From: Sphingobium sp. AP49
Lineage (GTDB): Bacteria > Pseudomonadota > Alphaproteobacteria > Sphingomonadales > Sphingomonadaceae
Assembly (NCBI RefSeq): GCF_000281715.2
Contig: NZ_CP124576.1
Coordinates: forward strand, 813,501-877,500
Direction: 5' to 3'
Length of the DNA stretch: 64,000 bases
This document shows positions 8,956-17,848 of this stretch, one piece after another. Both the position numbers and the translations under genes were made by a program. Position 1 is the stretch's first letter. The number at the start of each line of letters is the position of its first letter. The notes below the pieces were generated by a model, which saw nothing but the letters and a program-made list of their open reading frames with translations, was not told the origin of the DNA and did not search any database.

Positions 8956-9714
8956 TTGAACATGTTGATGTATCTCGCAGCGGCTGCTCCGAAGCCGGAA
9001 AACCCCTACGGCCTGATGGAAGCCCTGGAACAGGGCGGCACCATTGCCTGGACCGTGTTCCTCATCCTGTGCGCCATGTCCGTCGGCACTTTCTACATTC
9101 TGTTCACCAAGCTGATCGAACAGCAGAAGGTGATCAATCAGGGCAAGAAGGTTCGTGCGACCTTCTGGCGCGCTGCTTCGCTGAAGGAAGCGTCGGCCAA
9201 GCTGGACAAGAACTCGGCCTACAAGCAGATCGTCGATGACGGCATCAAGGCGCAGGACGAGCATGGCAAGCTGAAGGATCCGGTCGAAGCGCATGACTGG
9301 CTGCACGGTTCGCTGGCCCGTTCGGAAGCGGCGATCAACTCCAGCCTGAACGGTGGCCTGGCCTTCCTCGCAACCGTCGGTTCGACCTCGCCGTTCATCG
9401 GTCTGTTCGGTACCGTTATCGGTATCTACCGCGCCCTCATCAAGATCGGCGCTGCCGGTCAGGCCTCGATCGACGCCGTTGCCGGCCCGGTCGGTGAAGC
9501 TCTGATCATGACCGCTCTGGGTCTGGCCGTCGCCGTTCCTGCGGTGCTCGCCTACAACTTCCTGCAGCGCCGCAACAAGTCGATCGCCGAACAGCTCAAC
9601 GGTTTCACCGTCGACCTGCTGGCCTATCTGGTTTCGGACGGCGCTGTGAAGCCGACTGTTGCTGCCGCTCCGGCCGCTGCTGCCAAGCCGGCTGCCGCGC
9701 CGACCAAGGCCTGA
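8956..9714 (+). CDS. exbB: ExbB/TolQ-type proton channel subunit
   Basis: Inner-membrane subunit of the TonB motor. About 252 residues with a first span near residues 30-52 (AWTVFLILCAMSVGTFYILF), a cytoplasmic domain, and two C-terminal spans including GLAFLATVGSTSPFIGLFGTVIGI and EALIMTALGLAVAVPAVLAYNF, which line the channel. It ends in an Ala/Pro/Lys-rich tail. Start choice: GAGAGGG at 8944-8950 fits TTG 8956 (5-nt gap) or ATG 8962 (11 nt); TTG is listed. Two hairpins lie between its stop and the first exbD. Confidence 0.93.
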   Translation: MNMLMYLAAAAPKPENPYGLMEALEQGGTIAWTVFLILCAMSVGTFYILFTKLIEQQKVINQGKKVRATFWRAASLKEASAKLDKNSAYKQIVDDGIKAQDEHGKLKDPVEAHDWLHGSLARSEAAINSSLNGGLAFLATVGSTSPFIGLFGTVIGIYRALIKIGAAGQASIDAVAGPVGEALIMTALGLAVAVPAVLAYNFLQRRNKSIAEQLNGFTVDLLAYLVSDGAVKPTVAAAPAAAAKPAAAPTKA

Positions 9715-9735
9715 TCGCCTTAAGACGCCGGTTCG

Positions 9736-9798
9736 GGAACCGGGTGGCGGCTGCGACCGCCCGGTTCCCCGCCGGACAGGGGCCCCGGCTAACGGGGC
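9736..9798 (+). promoter_or_regulatory. Two intercistronic hairpins between exbB and exbD
   Basis: Hairpin 1: a 12-bp stem with one G-T pair (9736-9747 with 9757-9768). Hairpin 2: GCCCCG/CGGGGC (9782-9787 with 9793-9798). Neither is followed by a T-run, so they are more likely RNA-stability or partial-attenuation elements that keep ExbB more abundant than ExbD. Confidence 0.4.
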
Positions 9799-9828
9799 AC
9801 CATCGACACCAAGGTTAGGATAGTATCA

Positions 9829-10317
9829 ATGGCAATGAGTGTTGGCCCCGGCGGCGGTGACGACAAGCCCTTGTCCGACATCAACACGACGCCGCTCGTC
9901 GACGTCATGTTGGTGTTGCTCATCATCTTTCTCATCGCGGTCCCGGTCGTCGTCCAGACTGTAGAGCTGCAGCTTCCCAAGGTGGCGTTCGAGCCGACCA
10001 CGACGAAACCGGAAAATGTTTCCCTGTCGGTCACTTCGGCGCCGGACGGCAGCTGTGCAGTTTACTGGAACCTGACCAAGGTCGGTTCCGACGAACTGCT
10101 CAATCGTGCCGTGGCCAAGCTGGAGGCGGATATCAAGAAGGCAGGCGGTGTAGAAAATCTGACGCCCGAAGATCTGCCCGAAGTGCATATCCGTGGCGAC
10201 ATCAATACCCCCTATCGTTGCATCGGCGGCACCATCTATACGATGCAGCGCGCCGGTTTCCCGAAGGTGGGCTTCATCTCCGAGCCGGAACCCGGCACGA
10301 CGACGACCCGCCTCTGA
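9829..10317 (+). CDS. exbD: ExbD/TolR-family motor subunit, first copy
   Basis: 162 residues: short cytoplasmic tail, one membrane span (about 22-42) containing the proton-carrying Asp at position 25 (NTTPLVDVMLVLLIIF), and a periplasmic domain. It is longer than the second copy and has two periplasmic cysteines (Cys76 and Cys131) that could form a disulfide. It works with ExbB and TonB. The next exbD begins 24 bp after its stop. Confidence 0.93.
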   Translation: MAMSVGPGGGDDKPLSDINTTPLVDVMLVLLIIFLIAVPVVVQTVELQLPKVAFEPTTTKPENVSLSVTSAPDGSCAVYWNLTKVGSDELLNRAVAKLEADIKKAGGVENLTPEDLPEVHIRGDINTPYRCIGGTIYTMQRAGFPKVGFISEPEPGTTTTRL

Positions 10318-10341
10318 CCGGCTGATTAAGGAGAATTCGCT

Positions 10342-10764
10342 ATGGCCATGAGCATGGGCTCCGATGATGGTGAGCCGATGATGGAAATGAACACGACGCC
10401 GTTGATCGACGTCATGCTCGTTCTCCTCATCATGTTCATCATCACCATTCCGATCCAGACCCACGCGGTGAAGATCGACCTGCCGCAGAATGCGCCGCCG
10501 ACTGACAGCGTGATCGACCCTGTGAAAAACAAGGTCGCGATCGATGCCGGTGGCGTCATCACCTGGAACGGTGCGCCGATCGACCTGCTGACGCTGCGTC
10601 AGTATCTGCAGCAGTCGCTGCGCCTGCCCGTCGAGCCGGAACTGCAGTTCCAGCCCAATGCGCAGACCCGCTATGTCGTCGTTGACGAGGTGCTGGCGGA
10701 GATCAAGCGTGCAGGCGTGACCAAGCTGGGTTTCGTCGGTAACGAACAATATGGCAATTTCTGA
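10342..10764 (+). CDS. exbD: ExbD/TolR-family motor subunit, second copy
   Basis: 140 residues with the same layout as its upstream neighbour: NTTPLIDVMLVLLIMFIITIP carries the membrane Asp (Asp23), and a periplasmic domain ends KRAGVTKLGFVGNEQYGNF. It lacks the two cysteines of copy 1. AAGGAGAA precedes the start. Two adjacent exbD genes after exbB are common in sphingomonads and xanthomonads. This is the last gene before a clear terminator. Confidence 0.93.
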   Translation: MAMSMGSDDGEPMMEMNTTPLIDVMLVLLIMFIITIPIQTHAVKIDLPQNAPPTDSVIDPVKNKVAIDAGGVITWNGAPIDLLTLRQYLQQSLRLPVEPELQFQPNAQTRYVVVDEVLAEIKRAGVTKLGFVGNEQYGNF

Positions 10765-10853
10765 TTGCTGATAGGTCTGGCGCGGTCCGGGATATGACTT
10801 CCCGTCCCCGGCACGTCGGATGATCAGGATCGGTATATTCTGCCAAGGGATCA

Positions 10854-10879
10854 GGGGCTGCGTTCGCAGCCCCTTTTTT
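10854..10879 (+). terminator. Intrinsic terminator of the tonB-exbBDD operon
   Basis: Perfect 8-bp stem GGGGCTGC/GCAGCCCC with a GTTC loop (10854-10873), directly followed by six T residues. Confidence 0.9.
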
Positions 10880-10940
10880 CATGCGCATGATTCTCGCGTG
10901 CTGATCGGGTGATTTAACGCTTTTCTTACTCTCCGCGTCC

Positions 10941-11291
10941 ATGTTGGTCACAGGATGGTGGGCGATGGGCGCTGAACGACTGACAGACATGGAACGCAAG
11001 AGCCGGCTGGCCGAGCGTCGGGACGTCATGATCGACGTCAAGGTGCGACGGCCAGGCGAGACTTGGTTCACGAGTCGTATCGCCGATATGTCGGTGTCTG
11101 GTTTCCGTCTTCAAAGCTTCATGAAGCTGACTGCGGGCAGCGAATTATGGATCATGCTGCCGGGCTTCGAGGGACGGCGGGCGCGTGTCTTGTGGGTCCG
11201 GGCTCATGAATCCGGCTGCACATTTGAACGGCCCCTGCATCCGGCGATTTTCGATTACATCATCCAGCGCAGCCGTAGCACCGCGCGCTGA
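10941..11291 (+). CDS. PilZ-domain protein
   Basis: 116 residues, essentially one PilZ domain, the usual cyclic di-GMP effector fold. Visible binding motifs are RLAERRDV (RxxxR type) and ADMSVSGFRL (D/NxSxxG). The C-terminal strand is ARVLWVRAHESGCTFERPL. The start is uncertain: ATG 10941 is listed, while ATG 10965 (MGAERLTD) or 10989 (MERKSR) would still give the whole domain. It may respond to the cyclase at 1.5-3.3 kb, but PilZ proteins are many per genome, so that pairing is only a possibility. Confidence 0.85.
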   Translation: MLVTGWWAMGAERLTDMERKSRLAERRDVMIDVKVRRPGETWFTSRIADMSVSGFRLQSFMKLTAGSELWIMLPGFEGRRARVLWVRAHESGCTFERPLHPAIFDYIIQRSRSTAR

Positions 11292-11320
11292 ACCTCGGCC
11301 TGTCGGCCGATCGGGGGCGA

Positions 11321-13108
11321 TCAGCCCTGTTCATTATCCTGAAATTGCAAGCTGGCCAGACGGGCATAGAGGCCGCGATGTGCCATGAGCATGGCGTGCG
11401 TCCCCTGTTCGACTATCCGTCCCTGGTCGAGCACGATGATCCGGTCCGCCGCGCGGACGGTCGCCAGGCGATGGGCAATTACGATCGTGGTCCGGTCCCG
11501 CATCAGCCGGTCGAGTGCCTCTTTCACGAGCTGTTCGGATTCCGCATCGAGGGCAGATGTTGCCTCGTCCAGCAGCAGGATCGGTGCGTTCCGCAGCAGG
11601 GCGCGGGCGATTGAAACGCGCTGGCGCTGCCCGCCGGACAGGCGTGCACCGCCTTCGCCCAGTTGGCTGTCGAGTTGTTGCGGCAAATTTCGCAGGAATT
11701 CTTCGGCATTGGCTGCCCGCGCAGCCTCCCATATCTGATCGTCGCTTGCGTCCCAGCGGCCGTAGCGCAGATTGTCGCGCGCGGACGCGGCGAAGATGAT
11801 GCTGTCCTGTGGGACCAGCGCCATCTGGCTGCGAACTGCCCCTGGATCGGCATCGGGCAGAGCGACGCCATTTAGCCTGATCGTGCCGGAAGCGGGATCG
11901 TAGAAACGCAATGCGAGCTGGATCAGCGTAGACTTGCCCGCGCCGGAAGGGCCGACGACCGCAACGGTCTCACCCGGGGCAACGTCCAGGCTGACGCCGT
12001 TCAAAGCAGCCTGGTCTGGTCGGCTGGGATAGCGGAAATGGACGTCCTCGAAGGTCAGGCGGGCGGCCTGCATGCCATCGGAGACGGGCACGGGTGATCG
12101 CGGGGGTAGGATAGATGGCTCGGCGGCCATGAGTTCGTGCAACCGGCTGGCCGCACCGGCTCCCCGTAACAGATCGCCCCAGCTTTCGGATAGAGATCCG
12201 AATGCACCGGCAACCAAACCGCCGGTCAGGACGAAGGCTGCGATGCTGCCGCCCGACAGGCGGCCGGCTGCGACGTCGATCGCCCCCAGCCATAACACGC
12301 CGGTAATGGATCCAAACACCAGGGCGAAGGCAATGGCCGTCATGATGGCGCGCAACAGGATGCGTCGACGTGCCGTGGCGAAGCCGCTGGCTACGGTGGC
12401 ATCAAAGCGCGCAGCTTCCCGTGCTTCCTGACCGAAGCCCTGTACGATCTTCATCGCGCTCAGAACCTCGGTGGTCACGCTACCGACTTCCGCCAGGCGA
12501 TCCTGGCTGGCGCGCGACAATTTGCGCACGCGACGTCCCAGCGTGACCAATGTCATGACGATGACCGGAATACCCAGGATCAGCAGTCCGGCAAGCTTGG
12601 GCGCCAGGATGAAAAGATAGATGAGACCGCCTATTCCGGTCACCAGGTTGCGCAACGCGACGGATACGGTGGAACCGACCACCTGATCGATGATCGCGGT
12701 GTCGGCCGTCATGCGTGACGCGATTTCCGATGGGCGGTTTTCCTCAAAGAAGACGGGGGCCTGGCGCAGCAGATTGGCCTGGGTCGCGCTGCGAATGTCG
12801 GCGACGACCCGTTCGCCGAGCCAGGATACGAAGTAGAAACGCAGGGCGCTGGCGCTGGCGAGGATGATGACGAGCAGGAAAAGATACTCGAACCAACGAC
12901 TGATATCGCCTCCCCCCGTAAACCCCCTGTCAATGACCAGGCGAAAGCCGCTGGGGATCGCCAATGTGGCGGCAGATGAGACGATCAATGCGATGGCCGC
13001 CCAGGCAATTCGCGCGGGATATCGGCTGGCAAACTGCCACAGCATCCCCAGGCTTCCGAGGGCAGGGCGCGCAGCGCGGCGCGACGAATTATCGGTGGCA
13101 TCCTCCAT
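11321..13108 (-). CDS. ABC exporter, fused membrane and ATPase domains
   Basis: A half-transporter of the MsbA/lipid-multidrug exporter type. The start was set at ATG 13108 (MEDATDNSSRRAARP), giving 595 residues; the frame is open upstream but overlaps the divergent gene's leader. Six membrane spans (about 25-310), then the ATPase domain: Walker A GPSGAGKS (386-393), signature LSGGQ (490-494), Walker B ILLLDE (510-515), and H-loop IVIAHRLATV. It must dimerise to work. The substrate cannot be read from sequence. It is divergent from the epimerase. Confidence 0.9.
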   Translation of the reverse strand: MEDATDNSSRRAARPALGSLGMLWQFASRYPARIAWAAIALIVSSAATLAIPSGFRLVIDRGFTGGGDISRWFEYLFLLVIILASASALRFYFVSWLGERVVADIRSATQANLLRQAPVFFEENRPSEIASRMTADTAIIDQVVGSTVSVALRNLVTGIGGLIYLFILAPKLAGLLILGIPVIVMTLVTLGRRVRKLSRASQDRLAEVGSVTTEVLSAMKIVQGFGQEAREAARFDATVASGFATARRRILLRAIMTAIAFALVFGSITGVLWLGAIDVAAGRLSGGSIAAFVLTGGLVAGAFGSLSESWGDLLRGAGAASRLHELMAAEPSILPPRSPVPVSDGMQAARLTFEDVHFRYPSRPDQAALNGVSLDVAPGETVAVVGPSGAGKSTLIQLALRFYDPASGTIRLNGVALPDADPGAVRSQMALVPQDSIIFAASARDNLRYGRWDASDDQIWEAARAANAEEFLRNLPQQLDSQLGEGGARLSGGQRQRVSIARALLRNAPILLLDEATSALDAESEQLVKEALDRLMRDRTTIVIAHRLATVRAADRIIVLDQGRIVEQGTHAMLMAHRGLYARLASLQFQDNEQG

Positions 13109-13273
13109 GGACGCGGCGTTAGCAGTCCGCTGATAAAGCCTCAATGGCTGCGGCGGGATCGCCTGCCGTTGCCGCATGGACACGCACATGGCGGAAGGGG
13201 GGCCTCACGGATTTGCGTGGCGCCCGGATTTGCGCTTAGGGCTGTCGGCCCGCGCACAGCATGGATACCGCCG

Positions 13274-14251
13274 ATGACCCGCATGATTCTCGCGACCGTT
13301 GAACGTTGGCCGGTAGCCGGGTCCTTCATCATCAGCCGTGGTGCCAAGACGGTGGTCGATGTGGTCGTCTGCACCGTGACCGATGGAGAGGATGTCGGGC
13401 GCGGTGAGGGGACCGCGATCTATTATGAGGGGGAGACGGCTGAAGGCTGCGCGGCCGCGATCAACGCCTATGACGGTCCGCTCGATCGGCAGGCGTTGCT
13501 GGAAACCATGCCCCGCGGCGCGGCGCGCAACGCGCTTGATTGTGCCCTCTGGGATCTGGAGGCGAGGCAGGCGGGCATACCCGTCTGGCAACTGGCCGGC
13601 CTTGCTGTACCTGCACCGCTGGCAACCGCCTTCACCATCAGCCTGGGTGATCCCGAAAAGATGGAAGCCGATGCGCGTGCGGCGGTCGCGCGAGGCTTTG
13701 GTCTGCTCAAATGCAAGCTGACGGGCGAGGGCGATCATGCCCGTATTGCTGCGGTGCGCGCGGGTGCGCCCGGGGTGCGGTTGATCGTCGACGCCAATGA
13801 AAGCTGGCATGGGCGGGATATCGCTGTCGAAGCTGCGGCGCTGGCAGCGCTTGGCGTCGAAATGATTGAGCAGCCAATCATCCATGGCCAGGAGGATCGG
13901 CTGGCGGGTGTTCGGGCGCCACTGCCGCTATGCGCGGACGAAAGCTGCCACACCCGTGCCGATCTCGATAAACTGGGTGATTTTGACGCGGTCAATATCA
14001 AGCTCGACAAGGCGGGCGGGCTGACGGAGGCGCTGGCGCTGACACAGGAAGCGCGTCGTCGCGGCTTCCGCATCATGGTTGGCTGCATGCTGGGCACCTC
14101 GCTCGGCATCGCCCCGGCCGCACTGGTGGCGCAGGGTGCGGATTGGGTCGATCTTGATGGCGCGCTGCTGCTGGCGCAGGACCGGGATGGCGGGCTCGTC
14201 CTGCGTGACGGCCTGCTCGATCCCGGTTCGCTTTGGGGGCTGGGACGCTGA
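13274..14251 (+). CDS. Enolase-superfamily dipeptide epimerase / N-acyl-D-Glu racemase
   Basis: Enolase-superfamily enzyme of the L-Ala-D/L-Glu epimerase group, which recycles murein peptides. An alternative is N-acetyl-D-glutamate racemase (DgcA), a close relative in alphaproteobacteria. The start was set at ATG 13274 (MTRMILATVERWP), 325 residues, because the upstream extension is not family-like. Catalytic residues: the KCK motif (146-148), metal ligands in VDANESW (Asp173), IEQP (Glu199) and ADES (Asp222), and the second Lys in NIKLDKAGG. The substrate is not settled. Confidence 0.88.
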   Translation: MTRMILATVERWPVAGSFIISRGAKTVVDVVVCTVTDGEDVGRGEGTAIYYEGETAEGCAAAINAYDGPLDRQALLETMPRGAARNALDCALWDLEARQAGIPVWQLAGLAVPAPLATAFTISLGDPEKMEADARAAVARGFGLLKCKLTGEGDHARIAAVRAGAPGVRLIVDANESWHGRDIAVEAAALAALGVEMIEQPIIHGQEDRLAGVRAPLPLCADESCHTRADLDKLGDFDAVNIKLDKAGGLTEALALTQEARRRGFRIMVGCMLGTSLGIAPAALVAQGADWVDLDGALLLAQDRDGGLVLRDGLLDPGSLWGLGR

Positions 14252-14258
14252 TCGGGCG

Positions 14259-14663
14259 TCAATAGCCCAGCGTCAGGCCGATCGTGTAATATTTCGGTGC
14301 CAGATTGGCTTTGGCGCGCAATTTCGGGATCAGCGGCATGGCAATGGTGGCATAGGGCCGTGTATTGTCGCCACTGAAGCGTACGCCACCGCCGATGCTG
14401 GCCGACATGGGCAAGGTGTAGGTCGCTTCGACCCGGCCATAGAGCTTGGTATCGCCATCGCGCAGATAGACGCCACCGCCGGGCGTGAGGCTGAAGCCCG
14501 CCAGTCCAAAGGCGTAGCCTGCACCGATTTCCGTTCCCCAATGGCCGTCGGCCCGGCCATAGTCGATTTCCGCGCCGAGCCCCTCAGCATGAGCGACGGG
14601 CGCGGTGGCCGCAAGGAACATAGACAGGCAGACGGCTGCCAACGGAACGATCTTCATACGCAA
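14259..14663 (-). CDS. Small outer-membrane-like exported protein
   Basis: 134 residues. A signal peptide (to APVAHAEG) is followed by alternating Gly/aromatic strands such as TEIGAGYAFGLAGFSLTPGG and an ending ..YYTIGLTLGY, whose terminal aromatic residue is typical of outer-membrane beta-barrels. It is too short for a full 8-strand barrel of usual size, but five or six strands are visible. ATG 14657 (MKIVPLAAV) is an alternative start. It is convergent with the epimerase, 7 bp apart. Function unknown. Confidence 0.6.
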   Translation of the reverse strand: MRMKIVPLAAVCLSMFLAATAPVAHAEGLGAEIDYGRADGHWGTEIGAGYAFGLAGFSLTPGGGVYLRDGDTKLYGRVEATYTLPMSASIGGGVRFSGDNTRPYATIAMPLIPKLRAKANLAPKYYTIGLTLGY

Positions 14664-14771
14664 TCCAGTTCACAATCATGGGGATGTGGTTCGTAAAGGC
14701 CGCTGTGCCGGGCCGGGCAACAGCGTACCGGCCCAGCCGAATCCGTCTTGCGGTAAACCGAGTCGCTGACG

Positions 14772-15932
14772 CTACAGATCGACTCGCTTGACCGGCTGCA
14801 CTTCCGGATATGGCATAATTGCCTTGCCATCGGGCGCTGCGGTGAAGCTGGTCTGGGTTGGATAGGCGAAGCCGATCCCCTCAGCGTTGAACCGCTTCCA
14901 GATGGCTAGGCCAATGCGATGGCGCATCTGGAAATAATCATGATGATCCGGGTCTGGCACGTCGAAATTGAGCTGATAGTCGAGCGAACTGGCGCCAAAC
15001 TGGACGATGCCGGCATTGACGAAAATCAGTCCCTCGGCTTCGACGATCTCCTGCAACATGGTGGGAATCGCGTCCGCCTTATCCTCGGCGGTCTGGTAGA
15101 TAATGCCAATGGCATAGGTGACACGGCGCTGGGTCAGCGTCTGCAGGCTGGTAATCTCCTTCTGCAGAAGATTGGCGTTGGAGATCACCTTCTTCTCGCC
15201 GCTCATCGCGCGCAGCCTAGTGCTTTTCAAACCGATCTTTTCGACCCGTGCGGTTGTCTGGTCATAGGTGATGATCTCGCCCCGGCGGAACGGCTTGTCG
15301 AAAATGATCGAGAGGGCAGCAAAGAGGTCAGAGAAAATGCCCTGCGCGGCAAGGCCGATGGCGATGCCGCCAATGCCCAGACCCGCGACCAGGCCCGTCA
15401 CGTTGACGCCCAGATTGTCGAGCACGACGATGGCGGCGATCGCGAACAGCGCAAAAGTCACCAGAATACGGATCAGGCCCATCGCATTGGCCAGCGTCTC
15501 GCCCTGGCCATCTTCCGCCAAAGTCTTGCGCTCGATCAAGCCCAGGATGATTTCGCGAGCCCAGATCGCTGCCTGAAGGACCGCCGCGATGGTGAAGAAG
15601 AAGGTCACGGTCTTCGTCAGCGAAGCCGGGGCATTGGCGAACACCACGACGATGCGCGCGGCAACCATGACCATGAAAAATTGGGTCGTCCGCGCTGCTG
15701 CGCGGCTCAGCACATTGGTGAATCCGAGTGGATCGCCGCGCTGGCCCATATGCCTGGCGCCGACCGTACGCAGCGCCGCGAGGGTGAGGTAGATGATGAC
15801 CGCCGCGCCGACCGCAATCAGTATCTGCATATAGTGTAGCTGAAACCAGGCGATGGTCGAATGGACCAGCTCGCGCAGATTGGGGGCGTGGATGGTGATG
15901 TCGGGCAGGGCGGGGTCGTTCTTGCTGGCCAT
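14772..15932 (-). CDS. MscS-family mechanosensitive ion channel
   Basis: Small-conductance channel that vents solutes on osmotic downshock. The start was set at ATG 15932 (MASKNDPALPD), 386 residues. About four membrane spans; the last (about 165-200: LDNLGVNVTGLVAGLGIGGIAIGLAAQ) is the pore-lining TM3 with the Gly/Ala ridge. The beta domain follows (FDKPFRRGEIITYDQ...ARVEKIGLKSTRLR), then an alpha/beta tail. It has an extra N-terminal span compared with E. coli MscS (286 residues). Confidence 0.9.
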   Translation of the reverse strand: MASKNDPALPDITIHAPNLRELVHSTIAWFQLHYMQILIAVGAAVIIYLTLAALRTVGARHMGQRGDPLGFTNVLSRAAARTTQFFMVMVAARIVVVFANAPASLTKTVTFFFTIAAVLQAAIWAREIILGLIERKTLAEDGQGETLANAMGLIRILVTFALFAIAAIVVLDNLGVNVTGLVAGLGIGGIAIGLAAQGIFSDLFAALSIIFDKPFRRGEIITYDQTTARVEKIGLKSTRLRAMSGEKKVISNANLLQKEITSLQTLTQRRVTYAIGIIYQTAEDKADAIPTMLQEIVEAEGLIFVNAGIVQFGASSLDYQLNFDVPDPDHHDYFQMRHRIGLAIWKRFNAEGIGFAYPTQTSFTAAPDGKAIMPYPEVQPVKRVDL

Positions 15933-15964
15933 GCTGATCCTTGAATGATGGTCCGTGGGTTGGA

Positions 15965-16972
15965 TCAGGCTGCTGCAGCCAATTGCATGGCGCCGGCTTG
16001 ATCCTCGAGGAACGCAATCAGCCCGCGTTCGTGACGGGACAGATAGCGCGTACGGCGCGGCAGGCGAAGCCCCTTGCGCCATTCATCCTGTCCGTCCTTG
16101 CACAATGCGATTAACGCAGGATGGATATAGCTTTTGCGGCTGATCGCGGGGGTGTTGCCCAGCGTCGCCGCGACCGGCGCGATCATTTCGGCCAGCGACA
16201 CATGGCTGGTGGCCAATGTCTCGAAAGCGATCGTCGATGCACCCCAGGTCCGGAAATGCTTTGCCGTGAACGCGCCGTCCATGGCTTGCGCGATGTAGCA
16301 GTTGACGTCGCTCGACGTGACGGGGTGAGCGACGCCGACTTCGTCCAGATACTGGAAGAGATGCTGACCGGGCAGATCCTGCACGGCGCGAACGAAGCGG
16401 AGCAGCCGTTGATCTGTGACTGTCAGTTGATGTTCCCTGCCAGACTTGGCGCGATAGCGCAGTGTCAGCGCCCGGCCTGACAGGTCGACATGACGGCGGC
16501 GCAGGGTGGTCGCGCCAAAACTCTTATTGGTCGTCGCATAATGTTCGTTGCCGACGCGCAGCTTGGCAAGGTCGAGCAGGCGTACCACTGCAGCGACGGT
16601 CCGTTCCTTGCGGAGGCTGCGGCGGGACAAATCTGCCTCCAGTCGTGCGCGCAGAAGAGGCAAGGCACGGCCGAACAGGGCGCAGCCGGCATATTTCTCC
16701 GCTTCCCGCGCGGCACGGAAGTCGGCATGATAGCGATATTGCTTACGACCGCGATCATCATAGCCGGTCGCCTGGATATGGCCGTTGCAGGACGGGCAGA
16801 ACCAGCAATCGCGATAGGCTGGCGGCATGGCAATGGCGTTGAGGCGATCGATTTCGGTCTGGTCGGTGATCCGGGTTCCGTCGATATCCAGATAGGCCCA
16901 GCCATGCTTTAACGCTCGCCGTCGGATTCCGGGCATATTGTCGTCGCTATGGAAAACGGCGGACTGGGGCAT
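15965..16972 (-). CDS. Type IB (poxvirus-like) DNA topoisomerase
   Basis: Relaxes supercoils by nicking one strand through a 3'-phosphotyrosyl link. 335 residues: N-terminal domain (WAYLDIDGTRITDQTEIDRLNAIAMPPAY in two parts), then the catalytic core with RVGNEHYATTNKSFGATTLR, the KSGREH segment, and the active-site Tyr282 in SRKSYIHP. The size and layout match bacterial relatives of vaccinia topoisomerase. The gene lies 32 bp upstream of the mscS start on the same strand, so the two are probably co-transcribed. Confidence 0.92.
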   Translation of the reverse strand: MPQSAVFHSDDNMPGIRRRALKHGWAYLDIDGTRITDQTEIDRLNAIAMPPAYRDCWFCPSCNGHIQATGYDDRGRKQYRYHADFRAAREAEKYAGCALFGRALPLLRARLEADLSRRSLRKERTVAAVVRLLDLAKLRVGNEHYATTNKSFGATTLRRRHVDLSGRALTLRYRAKSGREHQLTVTDQRLLRFVRAVQDLPGQHLFQYLDEVGVAHPVTSSDVNCYIAQAMDGAFTAKHFRTWGASTIAFETLATSHVSLAEMIAPVAATLGNTPAISRKSYIHPALIALCKDGQDEWRKGLRLPRRTRYLSRHERGLIAFLEDQAGAMQLAAAA

Positions 16973-17116
16973 GGATAAGCGGGACCTTCCTCGTCTCCAC
17001 CAACCCGCCGTCCGTCGCTTCGTTCCGCAACCCGATGCCGTGAGCGCCCCTGTGATGGCGATGGCAATCTTGTCACCAGTGGCACGCTGGCCGCATCGCC
17101 GCTTTGATGGCTGCCT

Positions 17117-17848
17117 TCAGGACAGTCGTGACCGACGATGGCGCCAATATGACCAGCCCGCGCCATGTGTCGGGGTCTGTCTCCATGGCAGGAATCGGCG
17201 ACGCACGATCGACGTCTGGGCAACCGCCAAGGTAAAGCTGGCGACCATGGTCGGAAAGGCCAGGGGCAGCGTGGCGGGCGCGTAGGTGGCCAGCAGCATG
17301 GCTCCCCCGGCGCAGCCGAGCGCCGCGACGGCGGATCGCAGATCGCCATCCGGACCGCGTAGCCAGAAGACGCAGGTCGTCATCCCCAGAGCGAACTGCG
17401 CGATATTCTGGCAGGCGCCGTTTGGCACGATGGCGCACATGCCGATCGCGACCATCATTGCTGCCGCCACTCGGGGGCGCTGCCAGCCATTTAGAAGATG
17501 GGAGAGCAGGGGATATAGCAGCAATTCGCACAGCATGGCGGCAACAAGGATGGCTGTTGGCGCGGCGGCCTGTCCGTCACCCATTTCGGCGTGCATGATG
17601 AATGCCACCACTGCGGTTGCCGCAAAGGGCAATAACCGGCCGGGAGCCATGCGGATATGACTGATCCAGCCCTTCCACCCCGGGCGCAATCCCCAGCGTC
17701 GATCGGCAAGCCGCAGTTGGAAGGCGGAGAGGGCGAACAGTATTTGCACGCCCCAGGGCATCAGCGCGGGGACGACCAACGGGGCCGAGAGAAGCAGTCC
17801 CAACAAAAGGCCTTGTACCAGGCCAAGGAGGCGCAATTCCATATTCAT
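17117..17848 (-). CDS. Unknown polytopic membrane protein coupled to exosortase-A ligase
   Basis: 243 residues, with about seven hydrophobic spans separated by short basic loops and a strongly basic C-terminus (IVRRRFLPWRQ...RRHRRSRLS). I see no catalytic motif. Its ATG overlaps the stop of the upstream O-antigen-ligase-like gene by 4 bp (ATGA), so the two are translationally coupled and probably work together in polysaccharide or glycolipid export. Spans of this pattern occur in acyltransferase-3-like proteins, but the family's N-terminal His motif is missing, so I do not assign it. Confidence 0.6.
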   Translation of the reverse strand: MNMELRLLGLVQGLLLGLLLSAPLVVPALMPWGVQILFALSAFQLRLADRRWGLRPGWKGWISHIRMAPGRLLPFAATAVVAFIMHAEMGDGQAAAPTAILVAAMLCELLLYPLLSHLLNGWQRPRVAAAMMVAIGMCAIVPNGACQNIAQFALGMTTCVFWLRGPDGDLRSAVAALGCAGGAMLLATYAPATLPLAFPTMVASFTLAVAQTSIVRRRFLPWRQTPTHGAGWSYWRHRRSRLS

